Source: Lactifluus volemus
Lineage: Eukaryota; Basidiomycota; Agaricomycetes; Russulales; Russulaceae
Direction: 5' to 3'
DNA length: 64,000 nucleotides
NCBI GenBank assembly: GCA_022376515.1
Contig: WTXI01000207.1
Coordinates: 1 to 64,000 of the forward strand
The notes beneath the pieces were generated by a model, which worked only from the letters and a program-made list of their open reading frames with translations, was not told the DNA's origin and made no database searches. Position numbers and translations under genes: made by a program. Shown here piece by piece: positions 22,101-34,100 of the stretch (positions within the stretch are counted from its first letter, which is position 1; each line of letters starts with the position of its first letter).

Positions 22101-25100
22101 GAGCGAGAAGTGGAAATGTGGCCGAACCAGGGCTCCTGGACGGCGAGGATGTGGTGATCAGAAGATTGGAGGAGGGCATGCATCATGTGATTGCGGCGGC
22201 GCATGTTCACCGACAATATCTTGATATGGTCTAGAGACATTGACGACGGGCAGCCGCACGTTCAAATTTGAGCCAACGTTGTTCCTCTGGCGACAAAGCA
22301 ACAAGTTCGGAGGGGGAAGGGCCGTCTGGCCAAGAGGCAAGGGCGAGGACATGGGCCGGGAAGTTGGACGACTCAATTGGGTTGATGTCATGGAAGATCG
22401 GGATAGGGCGGGGTCTGGAGATAGCAGAAACCGGTGCGGCTTCCGGCAGGGCATGTGGGGTAATAGGCACGGGCGAGGCCGGGGGTGGGGCTCTTTCGTT
22501 ATCGGGGGGAGTTGGGAGACGGTAGGCGGCGCGGAGAGGGCAAGAAACGTCAAGGGCGGAGTGTCCAACCGGTGAGGGACCTTTCCCGGACTTCCGCTTG
22601 GTCCGGGCGCAATTGAGACAGGTAGACTCGCAGTGACACGTGGAGGGTTCTTTGTGTGCATGGAGGTTGGGGCATAGGTTGGCATGTTGTTCAAGAGGGT
22701 GGGGGCCGCCACAGCGGGGGCAGATGGTTTTGTTTTCGGGGACGCGGCAACGTACGACTTGGTGGCCTAACGCCCAGCAGCGGTTGCACTGCTGGAGGGT
22801 AGGTCGGGCCTCAAAGCGTTGCGCAGTGGTCTGTTGGCCGAAGAGAGCAGGGGGAGAACGAATGAGCGAGGGGACGGTTTTTCCGTCGGGGTCAACGAGA
22901 CTGAGTAAGACGGAGGAATGGCGAGCGAAGAAGTCGATATCTTTCTTGAGCCACCGGGGGGCAGCAAGGAAGGTTATGCCGGAGCAAACAGGGTTGGATT
23001 CCAGTTCACGGCGAAGGTCTTGTTCAGAAGGGAGGTCGCCATTCTCGTCTCGGATGGTCGGGACTCCGTTGAGGAGGACCCGGACCGAGCCTTTCTGTGG
23101 GGCGAGGAGGCAAGGCGGGAAGGGATCAGTGAGGACTTTCCGGAGGCGGAAGATTGCCTCCATGGGGGGCGACCCAGCAAAGGTGAGGACGAAGTTGTGT
23201 GAGTTGGGGCCTTGCCAGCGCCCGGCCAGGAGGGAGACACCATCAGCAGGCACCGTGGACTGACGGATGGCTCTCTGGAGGTCCCTGGTGATTGTCCCTT
23301 GGTCTCCCCTCGCGGGTTCCTGCAGGAGAACAGGGGAGGTGCGAATAAGCAAGTAGTCGGTGGTGAGGGAAGGGGAGGGGGTCTTATTGGGTTGGGGTTT
23401 CTGTGTAACAGGTTTGGTGAGATAAAGATCGATGATGGCGGGGGCCGTGAGATTAGCATTGGTCAGTTTTTTCCCCCACTTGGCGTGGTAAGCGGCCAGG
23501 AGCTGGGGGCGAGACATCTTGAGAAGTTCGTCTTTAGTGAGGACAGAGGAAGGGGGGGGAGACTGTGACGACGGGACGGGAGGGCTTGTGTGGCGTGCAG
23601 TAGGTCGCGGGTTGGCAGGTTGCTTGCCTTTCCTCCTTCGACTGTTATGGGCAGCGACAGTCCAAGGGCCGGTGGGGGAGTGGGCGTCGTCTGGGGGTGG
23701 TGGCAGCGGGTTAGGAACTGAGACAGGTGGGAGGGCCATAGGGGGTGCCGATGGGGGAGCGACGGGGGGGAGAGGGGGAAAGGAGGGATCATCGATGCGT
23801 GCGACGGGGGGAGGAGAGGGGCCGTCCCAACCGGTGGGTTGGGGGAGGGCAGGCATGGCTGTGGAAGGGGGTTCCCCATAATCCATTTCGAAGTCCTGGC
23901 CAAAGTCAGGGTAGCCCTCTAGCACTTCAACTCTGAAGTCAAGGTTCTTCACCTTGGATGAGAGCGACGAGAGGTGAGCCATAATTTCGGAGAGGCCTGG
24001 CACAGATGAGGTTGAAGGGAGGGAAACAGGAGGGTCTGTAGAGAGAGGGACCGAAGGGAGGGGTTGAATGGGTTGTACGGTTGAGGTCTGGTCGGGGGAG
24101 GCTGGAGGAATTCCCGGCCCCGGGAGAAAAAGAGCAGGGGGTTCGTCCGGGGGGCAGATGGGAGACGCCTGAGGGGTGCGGTTGGGGGAGGGGTGGGCAG
24201 ATTGGGCCCGGGATGGGGGGCGTGCAAGGGGGTCAACGCGATGGGTCTTCCGAGAGGATTTAGCAGCAGATTTCGGAGGAGGGGGCAGTGCCTGGACTGC
24301 AGCAATGCGAGCCGCCTCCTTGGCCTCCTGGGCCTCAATACGGAGTTGCTGTTTGTACGCAAGGAAATCGGCGTCCATCTGTTGCCTGAGGGAAGCACGG
24401 TAAGCTTCGTATTCCTCGGAGAGTTCGCGCGATGCCTGCACCTGTAGACGGGCGAATTCGTCTTTGTGAAGGGCAGTGACCTGGGCCCATGCATCATCAA
24501 GGGATTCCCGGGTAAGAGAGGCGATAGTGGTGCGGCGTTCCTCCTCCGCTAGAGAGGGGATCACGTAATCAGAGATGTGTCAGGCCATGTCTTTGACCCA
24601 GGAGTTGAGTTCGGGGTGGGAGGTGTCAGAGGGGAGTCCGAGGACATGCCCTATCAAGGAGGCTTTAATTTCCGTGAGTTGATCGGTGACCCAGCGATCG
24701 GCTAGCTGGGAGAGGTCACGGTGAGCGGCATTAAAAACGGATGTGTGGGCGATCTGAACGTCGTGGCCACAGGACATGAGGGCAGCTTGGAAACGTTGTT
24801 CTACCGAGGCCGTCTCGCAGTTCTCGAGGCAGCGCATGCACAAGGACCAGTGTGCAGGGTCAGTGCTGAAGGTGGAAAAGAAAGAATCAATTGCTCGGAT
24901 CCCAGCGGCGGTAGCAACCACCGAGGATTCCAGTTCAGGGGAGGGATGGGGCAGGGGGTGAGTGTCACTGGGGTTGTCAGGGTCAAGGGTCATGCAAGAA
25001 CGGCGCATGCCCCCGTGAATTTGGAGGACAATATTGGCTGCGACACGGAACCAGAGATCTCTGGGGATGGCCGAGTCCGCGGGGGAGGAGGGGGTGGCGA

Positions 25101-28100
25101 AGCCGTGGCTGAAGAATTCCCCCAGGCGTTCAAGGGCCGCCCGGGTGACGCTGCCATTGGCGGTCACGTCGAAAAAGGAAGAGGGAGGGGTAGGGAGGAG
25201 GTCTATAGTGAAGGTGGGGAGAGAAGTGGCTCCAGTGACGAGGTGCACGTCCTCGAGGCCAGGAGGGACAGGGACAGGCAGGGAAGGATGAGAAGGAGTG
25301 TAAGGGACAGGGAGAGCGGGGGGTTCCCCAGAGGAAGGAGGCGGGACAACAGGGTCCATTGGAGGAGAGGGAAAGGAGGGGAGATGTCGACAAAAACAAA
25401 CAAGGACGATGGTAGCAGAGTCAAAAGGTAGAACGTTGATGAAAGCAGAGTCAGGTTGCGAGATACCAGGCGGGTTCTGACTAGGGATGGTGGTGGTAAG
25501 AGGTCAAGGAGCTGGCCGCCGGAGACATTGACTTGTCGTATATTCCGACGGACGACCAACTTGCTGATATTTTTACGAAGGGCTTAGTGCGAGAAAAGCA
25601 TAGCCGCCTCACGTGCGAACTTGGCTTGCACTTCAAGGTCTGAGGGGGTGTGTTGGAGATCGGACATAAGCCAGCCCTAAAGTGGCTGCGCACGGACCAT
25701 CGACGACAGATCGTCGAATTCGCTAGTCTATCCTTTTTCAACCGCTTGGTACTTTACTAGGGGCTCTGATGCCCACTTTTAATTTTTTCGAGTACCTTCG
25801 ACTCCACTATAGCCCCTCCTCGTATTCACATTGCACATACGACACCATGAGCATATAAGCCCCCGCCTGGCGGGGCAACACCTCAGTGTTTCCATTTCCT
25901 CGCGCTGAGGTGAGTATCTTTATCTTTCTTCTTGTAGCTGCAGTAAAACTTATCGACTACTTGTTTAGTTAAACTATAACACCCAGTCAAAAGTGGATTT
26001 AAGTAAATTTAAGTAAATCGAAGTAAATTGAATCAATTGAATTCAATTGAATAATCCGGACTATTTGTGATTGAATTCAATCCGAGATCGAATACAATTG
26101 AATACGCTCAAATTCAATTGAATACTTGATTGAATCGGATCGAATCGAATTGAATACTTGATTGAATCGGATCGAATCGAATTGAATACTTGATTTAAGC
26201 AGATCGAATCGAATTGAATACTTGATTTAAGCAGATCGAATTCAATTGAATACTTGATTTAAGTAGATCGAATTCAATTGATTATGCGTTCAATTCAGAT
26301 CAAATTAAATCGAATTCAGTCAACGATCATTTATTTCATTCATAATTACTGGGAAATTATACAATCGACTACTGATCACCTCGCCCCGATCCCGGGCCGG
26401 CCCATTGCGAATCATTTCTAAGTCGGAACGCGAAGTGTCGTTGGTGCGTGGAGAGAGAGATAATAGCACTGTGCATACCTTTATCACTTTTTGTTTGATT
26501 TGCCTTTCTTTTCTTGCTTCTTTTCGAGTTCCAGTTGTTTATAGCGCTGTATATATGTTACGATTAGAGATCGAGCGTGCCAATCAATTATATACATATA
26601 TGACACTTACCGCGAGAGTTTCCGCGTCCAAACTGTCCCAGACTTTGGCGAATTCTTCTCGTGTAACGGTTGGGTGGTCCTTGAGGTACTCGATCGCAAA
26701 GAGATTGCTGTGATCCGTGTGATCTTATCATTCCAAGATGTTGAGTCTGGTTGTTACACTCACCGCGCCGATAAGGAGTTGTTTGCGCGCATAGGAATTG
26801 TCTTCTTTGGCGCTGTGGGGTTAGCGGAAGTGGTATTGATGGTATCGTCATTGTTAGCCTGCTCCGACACTAACTGCGTGCTGCTCTGCACCTCCGGCAC
26901 TGTCTCCGCGTCAGTGCCACTGAATGGGGCGCATAATATCGCAACTCACCGTCCGGAGTCGATGTGAGAACAGGGTCTATGGGGATCGGCGCGACATCTA
27001 TGTGTGGTTGCGTAGGAATGCCCGGCGGCGGTGTGCATTGCATGTGAGTCAGGGGTGGGGTGAGCTCGTTGCGGACACTTTGCATCGGTGGGGCGAGATG
27101 CGTGGAGGGGGGGCTGATCGATGCCACACGTCGTGCGACAGAAGCACTGATCGAATATAAGTATGTCATTGTGGCGAGAATACATTACTTACAGTGGGTT
27201 AGGCACGCGCAATATCTATCGCGATCCGGAGTTAGTATGTGAGTGCAGGTGTACAGTATGAGTGTATATGAACGTACCAGCCGTTCAGTCGGCCTGGTAG
27301 ATGTACCTTCATTGCCGCCATTGCATGCATTGTGTGAAGCACGAGAAGTGTTGAACTCCTCAAGAGCGGTATTGGGGGCTGCCGCTGAAGCTGGGGCGTT
27401 GTTGCACTCTCGCTGCGTGAGCAACGGGGCAGGGGAAGGACTCCGAGGACGTGGTACAGGGCCCGTGTCGTCTGGATTACATTATTGAGGGGACTATAAA
27501 TGCAAATTATTGACACACCTCTTGCTCTCTTGTTTAGAGGGGCTGGGAGCGCATCGTCTATTGATCTCTTTGCTGGACGCACCAGGTCCACAACTGACGA
27601 CGTTGCTTCAACTTGTTCATTCTTGGGGGATTTCTTTGGTTTGGTGTGCGTCGAATACCATTGTGAATATCCTTGTGTGCAGATTTTGCATGCCTTCCAG
27701 TGCGCATGGCACAAACGGAGAATAGGGAATTTAGATTCTATTTCTTCGTAGAATCTGGTTTGAATATCTAAGTTTACTTTCCCCCACGGGCTCGCCAGTG
27801 TCCCCGATGATTGCTCGTAGAAAACGCGCCAGATACGCCGAGCTGTTTCCCGTATGGGTTTCACTTCGCGGCGGGTCAGCGTCCTTCCTGAGTGGTCCTC
27901 AAGATACCAGCACATGACGTTCTCGCCCTCGTTGGCGCGTCTTGGTCCGCGGTGAGGCCTCTGAGACTCTGCATTCTGGATAACCAAGGCCTTGCGTGCG
28001 TGCACCTCTTCATTGTAGTCTTCTTCGTACCAGTAATTGATATTGGGGTAATCTTGCTGGTTCAATGGCGTCAGCTCAGTCTTTTGAGTCTCGGTCGGCT

Positions 28101-31100
28101 GGTTCGGCTGAGCCGCATTTCCTCCAAGTCCCTGTCGCACGGCATCCATGAGGGATTGAGTAGATTCCCTACCAAATGTGAGCGCATGTGAGCACGCTTG
28201 CCTGTACCATGGGCAAGTGCTATGCGTACTGTAAAGTGTCTGCACGCATTTTCTCCTTTTTGTACTTCTCCCAGACCCGGAGGTAAGCGCTATTACGGGC
28301 AGCCACAAGATCAGAATGGGTAGCACGCATGAGATGAATATTATTCTGCCCGCTAGAGAGGAATGGATTGGACGTAGATGTTGACTCAGATAGAACGCGG
28401 ACACATGAGTCCGTAGAGGATAGAGACTCCGTATCAGAGTCAGAGAGTGTATAGGGCTCGTCGACGTCCATGAAAGACATTGTGAAAAAGATGAAAAGAT
28501 GGGGACGCAAACGCGTTGGGGTGTGCATCATTTCTACGTAGATTTCATTGCCGAAATGGGTATCTTAATGCACAGATTTGATTTTAACTAATCGGGCAAT
28601 GATTACATTTATCGCACGTATCTGCATGCATCTATGAGTGACGCATTGTAAGGCAGCCCTAGTGGATGCCTCACCATAGTAAATGATTGATTCATACTCG
28701 AATTAAATACACCTGTGCGATATATTAAGTGACTACTGCTTAGCGCTTAGGATCGAAGATCCTAAGTAAACGGGCCGGCTCGAGGCTACCCCTAGGTGTC
28801 GCCTGACGCGTCGATAAGTGTCGGACGGCCCGACCCGAGGACTGCTACGTAGCCTCGCGTCTCGGGTCAATGACACTGGCGGCCCGCCCCGCCTAGATAA
28901 GAGGGCAATTAAGCAATGCTGCAATATTGCAAGCGTTGCACATTAAATCTGGCAGTGCACAGATGGGCATGTATTCTCGTAGTCACGGTAGTCTAGTAAA
29001 GTACTTATCACGATCTCATTCATCACAATCCGATGGTGTGCTTCCAAACACATCTTCCATCTTGTTCGCGACATGTCCCATTGCCTCTTTATACCCGTCT
29101 TCTCGCGCTTTCTGTATAATATCTTCCAATGAATGACCATTGATCGTGATCTTACTCGGCTCTATCGAGTTCGTAACGTGTGATTGCGAGTTTACCAATT
29201 CGTCGATACGATTAGAGGGTGCATTGGCTGTGCACGGCGCACAAGAAGCGTAGTGCACACCGTGAGGGACATGGGGAGTGCACGGCGCACAAGAAGTGTA
29301 GTGCACACCGCGAGGAACATGAGAAGTGCAGGGCGCACAAGAAGCATAGTGCACAGTGTGAGGAATATGTGAAGTGCAGGGCGCACAAGAAGCATAGTGC
29401 ACAGCGTGGGCTGTACACACTTTGCGGAATTTACTAGGCCTGGGGTGGTCCGTTTGTGTCGCCTGCGTTATGCGGGAAGATGGCCCGGGACTAGGGTGGG
29501 GAAGATCCGTTTGCACACTCTTTCGTTGTAATGCAACGGAATTTGCATCGGAAAAGCTTGCAATGAGGGCACTGGAGGGATTGATTAAGCAAGAGCGATA
29601 CGGGGTGCCGTTGAGTCGCACGTACCTTCTGCATCTAAGCGTGATCCTGCTGCCTGCTGGGTCTCCTCGATCTCTATGACCTCCGGTGGCAATGGCCGCG
29701 GCTTACTTCCGCCAATAAACCCAGATGAGACACGGTAGCCCAGCATTTCATTGATCTCATTATGGGGCGCGTGAGTTGGGTTGAACCTGTCACCGCAACC
29801 CCTTCTAGGGGGGAGTCTTGTAGCCGGCATTGGCTGGGATGGCTACCAGCGAGGACTGAGCGAGATGCGAGTGTATATATGCGGGCGTGTTGTTTTGGTG
29901 TGTACAGTAGACGTGGTTAGAGATGGTATATTGTATTGAATATATGCGCATATATACGTGCATATATATGGCCATAAACGTGCAAGCTTCTCGCACATAC
30001 GTTCTGTACGGAATTCCACTGCGTTATCGCACGTGCACAACATGTATCACTTGATTCTACTTAGGATCTTCGTTAAGATCGAAGATGCTAAGCTATCTAA
30101 TTAACGGGCCGCAGGCGTCGATAAGTCTCAGGCTCGCGCGAGCGGCCTCCCGGACCGGCTCGAGCCCAAATCGGGCAAGGGCCAGTAAGAACATAGTCGC
30201 GAGGCTATCAAGCCTCGTGGATCAAAGTAAATTTTGTGCACAATGAAACAAGGGTGCATAAAAGAAAATATATTGTCTAAGATTTACAGGCAGATGATAA
30301 AGCGATGAAGATCATCGCCTTCAATGAATGTCGCGCCAACGGCACGGACGGCCCGACCCGAGGACTGCTACGTGCCAGCCTCGTGTCTCGTGTCAATGAC
30401 ACTGGCGGCCCGCCCCGCCTAGATAAGAGGGCAATTAAGCAATGCTGCAATATTGCAAGCGTTGCACATTAACATGCATTAACTCTGGCAATACTTATAT
30501 TCCGTTCAATGTACATTGTAGCTACGATTCATCTTCATAATCCAGTGGATTCAAATCATCGTCTTGTCCGATAATGAAAGCTTCCAACCCTGGTTTCTCT
30601 ACTACGAAAAAGCGCTCACTTGCTACTCCATCGCTCGGTTTCATGGGTATCAGAGCCACAACAGAGATTATAGATTTAATCTCGATAACACGCATATCAC
30701 CCGCGCCCATATGCGAGCACACATACAATGTGCCATGCGACAGACCAAGTAGTCGCGCATCTGGTTCGGACCACATTGACACAAGCGCGTACTTGCGCAC
30801 CATTCCGGAATGCTTGCTAAGAAAGTAAAACTCGACTACTGCAAAACGGGGAGTCCGATCAAATAAGATCTAGATCCATCTGTTCAGTGGCGTTCATTGC
30901 GTACGTATTTTGGATGAGATGCATGTCACCTTAACGTTGTGAGAGCACCGTGTTTCTCGAGATCCTTCACCCTCTTGCTGGCGCTGGCTCCACCGCGCAC
31001 GAGAGATTTGTTGATTTGGCAGGCGAAGTCTTGCCCATCGTATGACCTTCGGTGTCCAGTCTTCAGCAAGAGCGTCTACCTCTGAGAGCATGAATTCGCG

Positions 31101-34100
31101 AAGTGCATCGGCATATGCACCATCGAGTAGATATGCGTTCCTGTCCTTTGTCCCGAGAAGAACGTAACCGTCATCTTGTGAATTGATTGCACCGCCGGGA
31201 ACTTGCACATGAGTGTCATCGAAGTCGGGAATCATAGCCTTCAGTGCATTGACTTGACTGCGCCTAAGTCCACGGTTCGCAATATTTGAAAAGGGGTTTG
31301 AAGGTTGCTTCATCTCCCCTCCGAGACTTCCGATAGTGCGCTCAAGTGTCCATTGCTGAATATACACTCCCGGGCCAATGCGCACAGTCTCCTGTGCGAG
31401 ATGGGCCATGGCGTGGATGCTCTGGCGTACAAAATGTAGCCTTGCAGGGAGTCGAGCGTAATATAGGATCTCGAACTCTTCAACAAACTCGAGGAGGAGG
31501 CTGTGTGCAGCGATCAATTGTTCTACCTTGATGCACCGCTGGTGGATGATCCGCACGCCTTGCACGAGCTTACAGAAGTGTTTCCAGTACGCATCAGGTA
31601 GTATGTCCAGAAACAGAGCTGGTCCCAGGCCGAAGATGTACAATAGAAACTCCCAAGCCTTATAACCGCTCGAAATCTTATCTGCTGGATTTCGGGGCGG
31701 TCGATCAAACGACCCGGGCAAGTATGGCTTGCACAAAGCAACTTCGTGGCCATGCATCCGCCAGACATCGCCAACGAGACAGAGCCATGGCCAGTCCGAT
31801 TTTGAGTCATCCTTATCGCAATCGATAGTCCCGCGCCATAGTCCCAGAAAGAGATCGGGTAGATTAAGCGAGATAAGATGCATGATGTCTATCGCGAAGC
31901 ATCTCGGAGGTGCCAGGGACCGTCGAGGATTTAATCCGCTGAAGATACTTGGTTTACAGATCCCAGTCTCCCTGCGCACTCGTTTGTAATGTGTGTCATT
32001 GCGACTCTGCAGCAATCTACGCAGACCGTCCTGGTACAGATCGGGCGAGGGTCCTGCAAGCTTATAGATATCGATGTCATCATGATCGCAACCGGAGACC
32101 TCATAGTCCAGTGGCTTTAGCATTGCAGGGTAATAGTGCGGTCCATTGTCCTTGTGCCTGCCTTTAAGTCCGCAATAGAGACGACAGCCAAAGGCTCCGT
32201 GATGTCCGACTTGTCCATGAAGCTGGGACAGTCCGGGGCCATCAGCCATGCCCAGATATAAGAACGGGAATGATGTAAACACGCGATCCAGACTAGCATC
32301 CCAGATCCGAAGTCCATCGCGCTGGAGAGCGGCGAGATGGTATAGTCCGGGGAACAGGAAGGAGTCCAAGTTTTTGGGCTTATGTGGACCCGGTATAAAG
32401 CCACCTGGAAGGACGTACTTCTTCTTGTATCGCAGATCGGGTGGCAAATCGAGCAAGACCCAGATGTAAATCCAGCAGTCCGATTGCTTGTGCTGGTACA
32501 GCTGTGCACCATCAATAGATAACATGAGAACGGTGTCGTCGGGCTTGATGTCTCCTTCGAAGACAGCCCGAGTGAATTCTTCCGAAGAATATATATCGCT
32601 ATATTCATCGATAGGCAGAGTTTGTGTGATCTTATCAACTATTGATTGCATTGCACGCCGACGATGGCCCATGTTGTATGCAGCCTTATCGCTGCGCCAC
32701 TGCGCCTGGATTTGTGGGCCGATTGGGATCGTTAGAAATTGCTTTCGCGGTCGTGTAGACAGCTTATTCCTCTGCACGACGTTCTCAAAACGTGCCTCCT
32801 GGCACACTGGACAAATTGTTTTATCGCAGAATGGACCTGTGAATGCAATGCACGAGTTCAGACACATGTCTGTCATAACTGGCTCGATCGCTGTAAGCTC
32901 CTGAATGTATAGTTTAATTCGCGCATGCGATAGTAGATCGGCGTCCGGAATGCGGCGCTTGATCGCAATCAATGTCTTCTTGTATGTTTCCTCAGAGCCA
33001 CTCGTCGTTGCCAAGAATAAATCTAAACACAATCGTATGTCCTTGTCCAATCGATCCACTCGCGATGTAACTGGTATACGAAGTCGTTGGCGGATGTTTT
33101 CTGACAATTGATCGCGATCTAAGGTTGCCGCACGCAGCTCTTCGATAAAGGATAATGCAGTTTGAAGCGCAGCGACATTGGGGACAATGCGACCAGCCGG
33201 GTCAGGACAGAGATCGTCAAAGAACCCAGGTGAATCATCTGGGATGGCGTCACGACCAACATAGACGTCCGAGTCGGAGATTTCAGCGTCATCGGCGGGG
33301 GTAGCGGTAGGATAATCTACTGGGCGTAGATCTATAGCAGCGGACAATGTCTGATCTCTCTGATAGATCTCATCATCCGATCCATGATCTGGAAAGAAAG
33401 AGTCGTCCCGTTCATGATCAAATCCAGCATCGGAGCGAATTTGATCTTCTTGCGAGGTGTTCTCCATGTCATGTGCAAGGGTGGGCGGACGCGCTACATC
33501 AGTCGCACCAGGATCATGTGTATCTGAGGCGGTTTGGGACCGAATACCCTGATTTGAGTCAGAATCAGAGCGGATAGATCTCTCTTGCGTTCCGGATCGG
33601 TTTGCTTTCCAATATACTTAAAGAAACATCACATCAAGAGCGAAAAAGTGCACACCATTCCCACAGCGCCCCACGGATGGGACTCCCGTAGGCTGATCAG
33701 ACATTCCGCGCGTCCGTCTTCTAAGATCTTCGCGATAATCTGCGTCGCGAAAGGGCCGATGTTCGTAATAAGTCGTTTTAGATACAGACTTCTTCTCTAT
33801 ACAGCTTGTGAGCACGAGCAGTACCATTCGTCGCCCTCTGGTGTATTTGGCATCGACATGGAGGCAATATAGTGTTATCGATCTTAATATGCACGCGTGT
33901 GGAGTAGTCGGAAGAACAGTACGTCTAGTAGTGTGATGCACGCGTAACCGGCCATGTGATTATATGCGCTGGCCGTGTGACTAGACAGTAGTATTGTCAT
34001 TCCAATCGACTGCATATTAAATAATCTCAGTGCACAGAACCGGGATATATCTATTCGATTCAAATCAAGTGCGTTAGATCGAAATTTTAATCTCGCTTAA

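Larger units (their letters stand above)
18183..25514 (-). mobile_element. Full-length non-LTR retrotransposon (LINE), two ORFs
   Basis: 7.3 kb, minus strand. The poly(A) tail appears as a T run at 18183-18200 and an exact 12-bp TSD flanks the element. ORF1 (25359-22231) and ORF2 (22240-18373) overlap by 10 nt. APE-type endonuclease plus RT in one ORF, and ORF1 with CCHC fingers, suggest the Tad/I/Jockey group; the clade call is tentative. It inserted into copia pol, so it is younger than the copia element. Confidence 0.93.
13816..25643 (+). pseudogene. Copia gag-pol polyprotein, frameshifted and split by a LINE
   Basis: Gag starts at 13816 with a Ser/His-rich tract of short repeats (HGSVHGSAHGSA). 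At about 14293-14296 one base is missing where DGSNFRVWRFHMHV is expected, so the rest reads in the next frame. In order follow: a CCHC knuckle (CTHCNFTGHDVSEC, near 14955), protease WILDSGAS, pre-integrase H/C finger (HRRLGH...CEPC), integrase core with HNGVSERMNR, reverse transcriptase with YVDDI, and RNase H with ADWASD and SSTEAEY. The frame stops at 18182, where a LINE is inserted, and resumes at 25527 with IDLSYIPTDDQLADIFTKGL before the stop at 25641. Domain order (integrase before RT) is typical of copia. This copy cannot make a full polyprotein. Confidence 0.92.

Noticed and set aside
19391..24447. Many plus-strand open frames in the LINE
   Set aside because: They are G-rich shadows of the C-rich minus-strand ORF1 and ORF2.
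29200..29420. CRISPR-like array
   Set aside because: The repeats are contiguous without spacers and lie in coding sequence of a eukaryotic transposon.
29184..29437. Plus-strand frames over the 48-bp repeats
   Set aside because: Any frame is open through a repeat whose unit is a multiple of three; only the minus frame has flanking exon structure.
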